Origin: Rhodomicrobium sp.
GTDB lineage: Bacteria; Pseudomonadota; Alphaproteobacteria; Rhizobiales; HXMU1428-3
DNA length: 64,000 bases
Direction: 5' to 3'
Assembly (NCBI GenBank): GCA_021604665.1
Contig: BQJK01000004.1
Span: 62,001 to 126,000, forward strand
Positions 46,448 to 55,342 of the stretch are shown here, in pieces. Numbering within the stretch: the stretch's first letter is position 1; each line of letters starts with the position of its first letter. The notes beneath the pieces were generated by a model. That model had not been told where the DNA came from. It was given only the letters and a program-made list of their open reading frames with translations, and made no database searches. The position numbers were made by a program, and so were the translations under genes.

Positions 46448-47821
46448 ATGAGCTCACCCATCCCGCGCGCCAAAAGAAAAAACAACGCCAAATTTCTAAA
46501 TGGCTCGATCATGTCGCACATCATCCGCATGACGCTCACATCAGCCTTTGGCCTGGTTGCAGTCTTCTCCGTAGATTTTATAGATCTGTTTTTTCTCAGT
46601 CAGCTTGAAGATAAAGATATTCAAGCAGCCCTCGGCTTCACAGGCACATTACTCTTCGCCACGATCTCCTTCGGCATTGGCCTCTCAATCGCCTCATCCG
46701 CTGTGGTCTCAAAAGCCGCTGGCGCAAAGGATGTAGAAAAATCCCACCGCCTCACAGTTAATAGCCTGATCTACGCCGCCGCCGCCGCCGCCATCACTGG
46801 CCTCATCTTATTTCTGCTTATAGAACCTTTATTGATACTGCTTGGCGCGGAAGGCCATGTGCTCGACCTCTCAGTCGAATATCTGCAAATTCTTGTACCA
46901 ACCATGCCGCTCTTCGCACTCTCCATCAGCTCAGCAGCCTGCTTGCGCAGCCATAGTGATGCAGTCCAGGCCATGTATGTCACCGTGGCTGGTGGCCTGG
47001 TTAACGCCGCCTTCGATCCCTTATTGATTTTCTGGTTTGAAATGGGAATGAATGGCGCGGCCCTTTCAACAGCTATAGCGAGGGTCGCAATGATGGTTAT
47101 CGGTTTTTATGGCATTTTCCATATACATAAAATCCGTTACCGCCCCAACATCAAAGCCCTGAAAGAAGATTTTAAACCCTATATAACCATTGCCATCCCC
47201 GGCGTATTGACAAATCTTGCAACCCCGGTTGGCAATGGTTACGTCACTTATGCCATCGCCAGCTATGGGAATCCGGCTGTTGCAGCCTGGGGAATTATCG
47301 CCAGAATTGTGCCGCTGGCCTTCTGCGCTATCTTTGCGCTTTCAGGAGCTGTTGGTCCAATTATTGGCCAAAATCTCGGTGGCAGAAAATTCGATCGCGT
47401 TCGCCAAACCCTAACCGATGCGCTTAAATTCAATACCATTTACACGCTTATAATCTGGGCCATTCTAGCCCTTGCCGCCACCTCCATCACCAGTATCATG
47501 CAGGTCAAAGAAGAAACCGGCGAACTGGTCATATTCTTTTGTCGCTGGCTCACCCCGGGCTTTGGGATGATTGGCTTTCTATTTGTCGCCAATGCTGCCT
47601 TTAACAATCTCGGCCGTGCGCATTATTCCAGCTGGTTAAACTGGTCACGCGCCACCATTGGCACCATCCCCTTTGTTCATGCGGGGGCTTATATTGCTGG
47701 GGTGAAAGGGCTTTTAGCCGGTCAAATTATCGGCGGCGCACTCATCGGTCTCTTTAGCGTCTGGCTCAGCCAACGCGCTATTAAAACAGTTACGATTGAA
47801 TATAGCGACGCACAAAAATAA
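46448..47821 (+). CDS. MATE family efflux transporter
   Basis: A 457-residue multidrug or toxin exporter of the MATE family, driven by Na+ or H+. About 12 membrane helices are visible in two halves, starting with MSHIIRMTLTSAFGLVAVFS. VDFIDLFFLSQL and the mirrored VGPIIGQNLGGRKFDRVRQ are MatE-domain hallmarks. Substrate unknown. It is convergent with gshA, 17 bp apart. Confidence 0.88.
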   Translation: MSSPIPRAKRKNNAKFLNGSIMSHIIRMTLTSAFGLVAVFSVDFIDLFFLSQLEDKDIQAALGFTGTLLFATISFGIGLSIASSAVVSKAAGAKDVEKSHRLTVNSLIYAAAAAAITGLILFLLIEPLLILLGAEGHVLDLSVEYLQILVPTMPLFALSISSAACLRSHSDAVQAMYVTVAGGLVNAAFDPLLIFWFEMGMNGAALSTAIARVAMMVIGFYGIFHIHKIRYRPNIKALKEDFKPYITIAIPGVLTNLATPVGNGYVTYAIASYGNPAVAAWGIIARIVPLAFCAIFALSGAVGPIIGQNLGGRKFDRVRQTLTDALKFNTIYTLIIWAILALAATSITSIMQVKEETGELVIFFCRWLTPGFGMIGFLFVANAAFNNLGRAHYSSWLNWSRATIGTIPFVHAGAYIAGVKGLLAGQIIGGALIGLFSVWLSQRAIKTVTIEYSDAQK

Positions 47822-47838
47822 AAGAGAAGAGGCGGCAT

Positions 47839-49242
47839 TTAGCGATAAGCCAGCTCGCGGTAAACAGCGTTGATATCTTCATTCCACTCTGATTTAAAGC
47901 GATCAATCAAACGACGCGCCTGCGTCCAGCCATCATCAGCCATATCCTGTAATGGCTCCAGATAATGCCGCTCATCAACATCGCTGAGGTCGCTACCGCT
48001 ATTGCCAAAGCGCGCCCGCGCTTTAAGTCCAGCAGCCGACATCTCTAACACTTCGCGAGCAACCATCTGCATATCGCGCGTGCCAACAGCTGTTGCCAGC
48101 CCCTCGGTTGGCACCCGGTCACGAACCTCTTGCATCATAGACGCATCCCACGATTTAATAAGGTCATAAGCTGCATCAAGCGAGCTGCTATCATAAAACA
48201 GCCCAGTCCAAAATGCTGAAAGCGCAGGCAGGTAAGGCAGCGGCCCACAATCCGCGCCGCGCATTTCAAGAAACTGCTTCAGCCGCACTTCAGGAAACAG
48301 GGTTGTGAGGTGCATCTCCCAGTCATCTAGGGTTGGAAGTTCGCCTTCAAGCCCCTCAAATTTGCCCGCCATAAATTTAGAGAAAGGCTGCCCCCGCCCT
48401 TCAATATAGCGCCCATTGCGGTAAACAAAATACATCGGGACTTCAAGCGCATAGGTAACATACCGCTCAAAGCCCATGCCATCCTCAAACACAAACGGCA
48501 ACATGCCGGTGCGCGCCGCATCCACATCTCGCCACACTTCAGAGCGGAAGGATTGAAACCCGTTCAATTTGCCATCTTTAAAAACAGAATTCGCAAACAG
48601 CGCCGTTGCCAGGGGCTGTAACGCCAGCCCAACCCGGAACTTTTTTACCATATCGGCTTCCGAGCCAAAATCGAGATTGACCTGCACAGTGCAGGAATTA
48701 TGCATCATATTCAGCCCGCGCGTGCCAACCTTCGGCATATAAGCGCGCATAATGTCATAACGCCCCTTTGGCATCCGGGGCGTTTCTTCAAGCGTAAATT
48801 TGGGTGAATATCCAAGCCCGAGAAATTGCATCTCCAGAGGTGCAGCAACCTCATGAAGGTCAGTTAGGTGAGTTTCTATCTCGGCAATAGTTTGGTGAAC
48901 ATCACTAAGCGGCGCTCCAGAAAGCTCAACCTGCCCGCCAGGCTCAAGCGTCACGCTAGCACTAAACTTCCCGCATTTTGTCGGCTGTTTCAGCCCAACA
49001 AGCCGCTCACCTTCATAAATTCCCTCAAAGCCTTTATCGGTCTCAAAAAGCCTGATTAACAGCGCCTCAATTCCGCGGTCTCCTTCAAAAGGCACTGGCG
49101 TAATATCACCAGAGAAAAAGGGAAATTTTTCATGCTCTGTGCCAATAAGCCAGTCGCCAGCAGGTTTAATCCCAGCTTCGAGAACGGCCACCAGCTCATC
49201 TTTTGTTTCAATCGGCCGGGAACGGTCCGTGCTATTTGCCAT
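47839..49242 (-). CDS. gshA: Glutamate-cysteine ligase (plant/alphaproteobacterial type)
   Basis: First enzyme of glutathione synthesis, joining glutamate and cysteine with ATP. The 467-residue protein belongs to the GCS2 group shared by plants and alphaproteobacteria. Blocks: LIGTEHEKFPF (Mg/Glu site), VTLEPGGQVELSGAP, and MHNSCTVQVNLDF. LPYLPALSAFWTGLFYD is further down. The ATG at 49242 has GGAG 6 nt upstream; the frame opens 8 codons earlier. Convergent with the MATE gene. Confidence 0.93.
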   Translation of the reverse strand: MANSTDRSRPIETKDELVAVLEAGIKPAGDWLIGTEHEKFPFFSGDITPVPFEGDRGIEALLIRLFETDKGFEGIYEGERLVGLKQPTKCGKFSASVTLEPGGQVELSGAPLSDVHQTIAEIETHLTDLHEVAAPLEMQFLGLGYSPKFTLEETPRMPKGRYDIMRAYMPKVGTRGLNMMHNSCTVQVNLDFGSEADMVKKFRVGLALQPLATALFANSVFKDGKLNGFQSFRSEVWRDVDAARTGMLPFVFEDGMGFERYVTYALEVPMYFVYRNGRYIEGRGQPFSKFMAGKFEGLEGELPTLDDWEMHLTTLFPEVRLKQFLEMRGADCGPLPYLPALSAFWTGLFYDSSSLDAAYDLIKSWDASMMQEVRDRVPTEGLATAVGTRDMQMVAREVLEMSAAGLKARARFGNSGSDLSDVDERHYLEPLQDMADDGWTQARRLIDRFKSEWNEDINAVYRELAYR

Positions 49243-49380
49243 AAAAATCTCCAAAGGCCATATCACGAAAGGCCGTAATAATTAGGACCGTGAATAAAAG
49301 GAATAAGAGCTGGCATCACCGCAAAAACGCGCCTCAGCTAATGTCTCAACAAAACCGAATGAAGCACCGCTAAACCCGTG

Positions 49381-50124
49381 TTAGTCAGCGGGGCGCCAGT
49401 CACCAAGCACCGCATTTACTAAACTAAGCGCCGCCACCGCCGCAGTATCAGCCCGCATGATGCGCGGGCCAAGTGAAATTGATGTAACAAATTCTTGTGA
49501 TTGCAGCAATAGAGCTTCCTGAGGCGAAAAGCCTCCCTCTGGCCCTATCAGCACAGCCATTTTGCCCCCCTGCAACCCCTCTAAATCAGCCACAGGACCA
49601 CTTATTTCATGCTTTTCATTGCAAAACACAAGTGACCGGTTTTTATCCCATTCACCAATCAAATCAACAAGTTTTACAGGGCTATCAATTAAAGGCAGTG
49701 AAATCAGGCCGCATTGCTCCGCAGCCTCAATAGCATTTGCCCTCATCCGCTCCAGATTAACCCGTTCAACCTGGCAATATTCAGTCAGCACCGGCGTTAA
49801 CCGCGAAGCCCCAAGCTCCACGGCCTTCTGCACCATATAATCAAGGCGCGCCTTCTTAAGAGGGGCAAACAGATAATGAAGATCAGGTCCGGCTTCTTGC
49901 GGGCGCAGTTGAGCCACAAGCGAAAGCAACGCAGATTTGCGCCCCTGCCGCTCGACCCGGGCGCGCCATTCCCCATCCCGCCCGTTAAACAGCGCAATCT
50001 CACGCCCCTCATTTAACCGCAAAACATTCAGCAGATAATTCGCCTGCGCCCGGTCGCACTCAATCACCGCCCCCTCAGCAAGCGCTGCATCAACATAAAG
50101 ACGGATAGAGGGAACCTCTGACAT
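49381..50124 (-). CDS. rsmE: 16S rRNA (uracil-1498-N3)-methyltransferase
   Basis: SPOUT-class methyltransferase of 247 residues that modifies U1498 of 16S rRNA. The knot region shows AVLIGPEGGFSPQE and SLGPRIMRADTAAVAAL, the SAM-binding hallmarks of RsmE. The N-terminal PUA-like domain has FNGRDGEWRA. Probably in one transcript with gshA, 138 bp downstream; the two are also neighbours in other alphaproteobacteria. UbiA is divergent. Confidence 0.93.
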   Translation of the reverse strand: MSEVPSIRLYVDAALAEGAVIECDRAQANYLLNVLRLNEGREIALFNGRDGEWRARVERQGRKSALLSLVAQLRPQEAGPDLHYLFAPLKKARLDYMVQKAVELGASRLTPVLTEYCQVERVNLERMRANAIEAAEQCGLISLPLIDSPVKLVDLIGEWDKNRSLVFCNEKHEISGPVADLEGLQGGKMAVLIGPEGGFSPQEALLLQSQEFVTSISLGPRIMRADTAAVAALSLVNAVLGDWRPAD

Positions 50125-50321
50125 AAACAGTCCTCAAATCAAAATGCGGCCAATAAGATTTTTTCCTTGCCGCCAGTTTAGAAACACAACCATTCAGATA
50201 TATGTATGCTAAAGCAATAAGAAAAGCGCCAATCACCACCGCTCACAATAGACAGCACAAACAGAACAGAGATATTAAACATAATGAGACTTGGCCGCAT
50301 CTGATCGCTAAGAGGTAGCAA

Positions 50322-51347
50322 ATGGCAAATCCCCCCCATAATGACAATAGCGACGAAGAGCGCATGGGCAAAACAGCTGACACAGATGTGGTAACCGCAT
50401 ATGACGGTGTCGGCGAAACCCTGGCCCACAAACTACTACCTGAAAGCGCAGAACCTTATATACGCCTATTGCGGATAGATCGACCAATCGGCACTTGGCT
50501 ACTGGCTTTCCCCGCCCTCTGGGGCCTGGCCCTGGGCTTTCACGCTCAAATAGGCACAGATCAACAAAGCCCCTCACCTCTGCTGCTCTTTCCGCTATTT
50601 CTGCTTGGCGCATTCCTGACAAGGAGCGCCGGTTGCGTCTTTAATGATATCGCAGATAGAAAAATAGACGCCCAAGTCGCCCGCACCCGGCACCGCCCGG
50701 TTGCTAGCGGGGAAATAAGCATCAAAGCCGCCCTCATAACCCTCACAATTCTTCTGGCTCTGGCCTGCCTAATTCTGCTCACCCTCAACAAGCTTACCAT
50801 CATGCTTGGTGTCTTTATCGTTGCCCCCATTCTCATTTACCCCTTCATGAAACGCATCACCAATTACCCCCAGGCCATGCTCTCGCTATGTTTTTCATGG
50901 GGCGCCTTAATGGGCTGGACAGCCGTTACCGGAACACTAACTTTACCAAACAGCCTGCCCGGCCTCCTCGCCGTGATCGCCGCTTTCGCCTGGACAATGG
51001 GCTTCGACACCATCTACGCCCATCAAGACAAAGAGGATGACGCCGTCATCGGTATGAAGTCGACAGCTCTCACATTTGGGGAAGCAACACATAAATGGCT
51101 TTGGGTTTTTTACGGGCTAACGATTGCAACGCTTTATATCGCGGGCCGGTTAGCAGGCGCACAGCTGATTTTTGTGACGTTCCTCGGCATGGCCGCCTTG
51201 CATGCAAGTTGGCAAATCACCACCTTGAAAACAGACAACCCCGCAAACTGTCTCAAACGCTTCCGTGCCAATGGCCTGTTCGGCTTAATCATATTAATTG
51301 GATTGCTGGCAGATATGACCTTCGCCATCCTGCTGCAAGATGTATAG
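50322..51347 (+). CDS. ubiA: 4-hydroxybenzoate polyprenyltransferase
   Basis: Attaches the polyprenyl tail to 4-hydroxybenzoate in ubiquinone synthesis, in the inner membrane. The 341-residue protein has about nine helices and the two Asp-rich motifs NDIADRKID and YAHQDKEDD. LLRIDRPIGTWLL starts the core. The first 40 residues are a polar extension. AGAGGTAGCAA lies just before the ATG. Convergent with the DUF6101-like gene. Confidence 0.92.
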   Translation: MANPPHNDNSDEERMGKTADTDVVTAYDGVGETLAHKLLPESAEPYIRLLRIDRPIGTWLLAFPALWGLALGFHAQIGTDQQSPSPLLLFPLFLLGAFLTRSAGCVFNDIADRKIDAQVARTRHRPVASGEISIKAALITLTILLALACLILLTLNKLTIMLGVFIVAPILIYPFMKRITNYPQAMLSLCFSWGALMGWTAVTGTLTLPNSLPGLLAVIAAFAWTMGFDTIYAHQDKEDDAVIGMKSTALTFGEATHKWLWVFYGLTIATLYIAGRLAGAQLIFVTFLGMAALHASWQITTLKTDNPANCLKRFRANGLFGLIILIGLLADMTFAILLQDV

Positions 51348-51362
51348 GCAGTCGATAAGAGG

Positions 51363-52070
51363 CTAATTTCGCGCGACAATCTCACGGCCAGCATAACGCG
51401 GCGAGGCCTCAGCCCGGCCCATGGGGCGCACCCGGCCAAAAACCGGCCGCCGGCCGCGTAACAAATGGCTTTTTCGCCGTTCAAAAACGCGGCGTAATGC
51501 CACAGCCCCCGCGCAATTATCCGGCTCATGAATGAAGCCAACATGGTCCACCAATAGCTTCGGCAACGAAAGCTTCTTCGACCAGAATTGCCATAGAGCA
51601 CTGATGTCATAATCATCACTTGCCTGATAAAGCATCAGATCTTTCGGCATATCTTCATGTAACAGATAAAGCGTAAAACCGTAATTTTCCGCAACGGTCA
51701 GATATGCTTGCAGCCGTTTTAGAACTGGAAATTTCACTGAATATTTCGCCGTGAATTTCAGAAGATTGGTAGAGATCGCTTTTGCAAACAAACGCAAAAA
51801 ACCGGTTTCAGCAACATTTGATCGCCTGGCAGCAACGCCAATAAAATCAGCTATTTTAATGGTTTGCCACTCTGGACGCGCAAAAACACGCCGCCGCCGA
51901 CAACGAACAACATGCCTGCCAACAATCACATCCATTCGCTCACGCTGCATCAAGGCAAGAAGACCCGCGGGTCTCAATGTCATCCTGAATGGCAATCGTT
52001 TGGGGAACGGGGCTGCATCGTTAAGAACCGGGGCAAAGCCCCAGCCCTTATCATGAGAAAAACGCCTCAC
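51363..52070 (-). CDS. DUF6101-like protein
   Basis: A 235-residue basic protein without signal or membrane segment. The C-terminal ending GREIVARN, the middle FTLYLLHEDMPKDLMLYQ region and the position next to ubiA fit a family I recall as DUF6101 from Rhizobiales. The N-terminal region is Arg-rich (RCRRRRVF). Function unknown. The family name is from memory of its pattern and neighbourhood. Confidence 0.6.
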   Translation of the reverse strand: MRRFSHDKGWGFAPVLNDAAPFPKRLPFRMTLRPAGLLALMQRERMDVIVGRHVVRCRRRRVFARPEWQTIKIADFIGVAARRSNVAETGFLRLFAKAISTNLLKFTAKYSVKFPVLKRLQAYLTVAENYGFTLYLLHEDMPKDLMLYQASDDYDISALWQFWSKKLSLPKLLVDHVGFIHEPDNCAGAVALRRVFERRKSHLLRGRRPVFGRVRPMGRAEASPRYAGREIVARN

Positions 52071-52267
52071 TGTAAACTCCCTGATCGGGCAATTAATACT
52101 CAGCCCGTTACAAAGAGTGTGACAAAAATAAATGAGTTTCCGCTTAAGAAGCAGGGTAAATTAAGTCCTTACCACTGATCAAATATGGAATAATTCACCA
52201 AAGCCCACTTATCATCCCTTTCAAAATGGGCTAGTCATTATTTATGGAGTTTAAGGAACCCTCACCT

Positions 52268-53071
52268 ATGCCACTGCGCACCCCTCTCTATGAGCATCTC
52301 CAGGAAACCGTCATCCGGGCTGGTGATCTAGCCGGTGAGCTTTTCCGCAAAGACATCCACATAGAAACAAAGCCAGATGGCAGCAAAGTCTCTGAGGCGG
52401 ATTACGCCGTAAATGAATTTCTCCAACAAAAACTCTGCGCCTTTGATCCAAGCTACAGCTGGTTATCAGAAGAAAGCCCGGTCACCGATGAACGGCTGGA
52501 TGCCAAACGCACCTGGATCATTGACCCCATAGACGGCACCCACTCCTTCCTAAAAGGGGACACAGACTGGACCATTGTCGCCGCCCTCATAGAAAAGGGG
52601 GAGCCGGTTCTCGGTGCTGTTTATAATCCTGTATTAAATGAGCTTTACATGGCCGAAAAAGGCAGCGGCGCTCAGCTCAATGGCATAGACATCAGCACCA
52701 ACTCATCCGAGCATGTTAAAAACGCTCATATCATCGCCTCTAAAGCCCAGTTTGATCGCGTCTTTCCAGATGAGACCACAGCCCCAAAACGCAGTTGGCG
52801 CTGTTCCATGGCCTATCGCATCGCGCTTGTCGCCGCCGGTAAAGCAGATGCCACTATTTCCATGACGCCAAAAAACGACTGGGATATAGCCGCCGCCCAT
52901 ATCATTCTTGAAGAAGCTGGCGGCCAAATGACCACGCAAAAAGGCGTTAAACTTCGCTACAACAAACCAAAGTTAAAACATTCAGGTGTCGTTGCATCCA
53001 GCACGCCGCTATATAAAAACCTGATCCAAATCACCACAGCCGCAGCTGATAAACCAAGGAAAGCACAATGA
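52268..53071 (+). CDS. cysQ: Inositol-monophosphatase-family 3'(2'),5'-bisphosphate nucleotidase (CysQ)
   Basis: Removes the 3'-phosphate of adenosine bisphosphates made during sulfate activation. The 267-residue protein has the metal sites EESP, IDPIDGTHSF and NDWDIAAAHIILEEAGG of the IMPase fold. The ATG at 52268 was chosen because family proteins begin near there and AAGGA lies 12-16 nt upstream; an ATG eight codons before is also possible. Its stop overlaps the DUF4170 start by four bases. Confidence 0.85.
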   Translation: MPLRTPLYEHLQETVIRAGDLAGELFRKDIHIETKPDGSKVSEADYAVNEFLQQKLCAFDPSYSWLSEESPVTDERLDAKRTWIIDPIDGTHSFLKGDTDWTIVAALIEKGEPVLGAVYNPVLNELYMAEKGSGAQLNGIDISTNSSEHVKNAHIIASKAQFDRVFPDETTAPKRSWRCSMAYRIALVAAGKADATISMTPKNDWDIAAAHIILEEAGGQMTTQKGVKLRYNKPKLKHSGVVASSTPLYKNLIQITTAAADKPRKAQ

Positions 53072-53307
53072 GCCCACAGCCAGACCAGCAAAAACAACTC
53101 CTACATCTCGTTTTCGGCGGCGAACTCGAAAATCTAGAGGGCATTTCATTCAAGGATCTGGAAGATCTCGATATGGTTGGCATCTATCCAAATTACGCAT
53201 CTGCTTATGCTGTCTGGAAAAACAAAGCCCAAGGCTCTGTGGATAATGCCAATATGCGCTACTTCATCGTCCATATGCACCGCCTGCTAGACCCGGAAAA
53301 CGAATAA
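53068..53307 (+). CDS. DUF4170 family protein
   Basis: A 79-residue cytoplasmic protein with LLHLVFGGELENLEGISF and MVGIYPNYASAYAVWKNKAQ, the DUF4170 pattern, and RYFIVHMHRLLDPE at the end. Unknown function. The position between cysQ and the lipid A/Kdo genes is conserved in alphaproteobacteria. Translation is coupled to cysQ by the ATGA overlap. Confidence 0.86.
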   Translation: MSPQPDQQKQLLHLVFGGELENLEGISFKDLEDLDMVGIYPNYASAYAVWKNKAQGSVDNANMRYFIVHMHRLLDPENE

Positions 53308-53447
53308 CCGGCCGTTTAGTTCAGCGCTCAACCATCGGTTATATTTTGCCGCAATTTCACAATTTTTCATTTTGAATACTGGTTTAATGTGTCAACACAC
53401 CTTATAAACCATCATATAAATTGTGAGCTAAGCGGATTAACCAACAC

Positions 53448-55328
53448 GTGCAAGAAAAATTATTTTCGGACAATAAGCTAACTGAGCGCGCACATGACAG
53501 CCTGACAGAAGAGTACACAACGGCTGAGGTCGCCTCTCGCATCTGGCATCAACATTTGCGGCCCCGTCTCAAATTGCTCTTCCTCTCAAGTTTGGCAATG
53601 GTTGTCTCTGCTGCCACAACCGGCGCCGTGCCATTGCTAATTCAGCGCGCGACAGATGATATTTTCATCAATAAAGACAGTGCCATGGTGCTGGTAATTT
53701 GCTTTGCCGTTATTGCCGTTACCACCCTTAAAACATTTTCAGAATATATCTCGAATGTCACCGTTGGTTATCTTGGCCAGCGCTTCGTTGCAGATATGCG
53801 CATCGATATGTTCGACCGGCTCACCAAAGCAGACCTCAGCTGGGTTGAGGGCGTCCACTCAGGCCGCTTCCTTGCTGGCTTCCTGAATGATGCCAACCTT
53901 ATCCGCACGACTGCCAGCCGCACCATAGTCGCCCTCGTAGAAAACCTGCTGAAAGCCGTTGCCCTCACAGCCGTCATGTTCTGGATCGACTGGAAAATGG
54001 CACTCATGATCATGATAGCCATGCCGCTCGGCGTTTACCTGCTCTCAAAACAGCGGCGCAAAATGCGCACCTCCACAACCAAAGGCCTGGTTGAAACCGG
54101 TGAACTTTCCACCCTCATCACCCAAACCCTGCGCGGGTTACGCATAGTGCGTGCCTATGGCCAGGAACACAAAGAACTTAAGCGCGCCAGCACAGTAATA
54201 AACAACGCCATGGAATACACCATGCGCGGCATGCGTGCCCAGGCTATCTCCAGCCCCTTCGTTGAACTCCTCACCGGTCTAGGGTTTGCACTTGTTATTT
54301 ATTATGCCGGCACCAACGGCATTAAGGGAGACATCACCCTCGGCCAGTTCACAGCCTTCATGGCCTCTGCCATGCTGATCTATCAACCCTTGAAAAGCCT
54401 GGCCACCCTGCAAACGGCCATCCAGGAAGGTGTCGCCGCCGCAAGCCGTGTTTTTGGCATCATTGACCACAAACCAACTTTGGCCGAAAAGAGCGATGCC
54501 AAACCCCTTGAGTTGAGTAAGGGCGAAATCACATTTGAAAACGTCTCTTTCGCCTATGAGAGTGACAATCAGGTCTTCAAAGATTTCAATCTCACAGTAC
54601 CAGCCGGCAAAACAGTGGCCCTTGTCGGCCCCTCAGGCAGCGGCAAAAGCACCATCTTAAATCTGGTTCTCCGCTTTTATGACCCCTCCATGGGCCGCAT
54701 CATGATTGACGGGCAGGACATCTCTAACCTCACACTCAATTCCCTGCGCAACTCCATCGCCCTCGTCACCCAGGAACCACTGCTCTTTGACGACAGCATC
54801 GCCAGCAATATCGCTTACGGGTCAGAAGGCGCCTCTAAAAAAGAGATCACCGCCGCCGCCCGCGCCGCCGCTGCCGATAAATTCATAGAAGCCTTCCCCG
54901 CCCGCTATGAAACACCAATGGGTGAAGCCGGCAACAATCTCTCTGGCGGCGAAAAACAGCGCATCGCGATCGCTCGCGCCTTCCTGAAAGACGCACCAAT
55001 TCTGTTATTGGATGAACCAACAAGCGCATTGGATAGCAAATCAGAAGCCACATTCCAAAAGGCCCTCACCAGCCTAATGAAGGGCAGAACTGTGCTGATG
55101 ATCGCCCACCGCCTCTCCACTGTTAAAGAAGCGGATGTTGTGGTGGTGTTAGCTAATGGTAAGATGGTTGAAATGGGCAGCTATGACGAATTACTGCAAA
55201 ATGGCGGCCTGTTCGCTGAGCTGCACGCCACCCAATTCGGCGCCATGGATAGTTTGGATGAAAGTGAAAGCGCCGCGGCCTCATCAGATGATGAAACAGC
55301 GCCCTCAAAAAAAATGCCGGTTGAATAA
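53448..55328 (+). CDS. MsbA-like ABC exporter (fused membrane and ATPase domains)
   Basis: A 626-residue half-transporter that dimerises. Six membrane helices (about 40-320) precede an ATPase domain with Walker A VGPSGSGKST, signature LSGGEKQRIAIARA, Walker B LLLDEPTSALD and switch His in IAHRLST. The start is GTG at 53448. It stands directly upstream of the WaaA and LpxK genes, so flipping lipid A-core or its precursor (MsbA role) is likely, but drug or lipid export cannot be excluded. The acidic tail after the ATPase is unusual. Confidence 0.85.
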   Translation: MQEKLFSDNKLTERAHDSLTEEYTTAEVASRIWHQHLRPRLKLLFLSSLAMVVSAATTGAVPLLIQRATDDIFINKDSAMVLVICFAVIAVTTLKTFSEYISNVTVGYLGQRFVADMRIDMFDRLTKADLSWVEGVHSGRFLAGFLNDANLIRTTASRTIVALVENLLKAVALTAVMFWIDWKMALMIMIAMPLGVYLLSKQRRKMRTSTTKGLVETGELSTLITQTLRGLRIVRAYGQEHKELKRASTVINNAMEYTMRGMRAQAISSPFVELLTGLGFALVIYYAGTNGIKGDITLGQFTAFMASAMLIYQPLKSLATLQTAIQEGVAAASRVFGIIDHKPTLAEKSDAKPLELSKGEITFENVSFAYESDNQVFKDFNLTVPAGKTVALVGPSGSGKSTILNLVLRFYDPSMGRIMIDGQDISNLTLNSLRNSIALVTQEPLLFDDSIASNIAYGSEGASKKEITAAARAAAADKFIEAFPARYETPMGEAGNNLSGGEKQRIAIARAFLKDAPILLLDEPTSALDSKSEATFQKALTSLMKGRTVLMIAHRLSTVKEADVVVVLANGKMVEMGSYDELLQNGGLFAELHATQFGAMDSLDESESAAASSDDETAPSKKMPVE

Positions 55329-55342
55329 AGCGCACCCAGAAG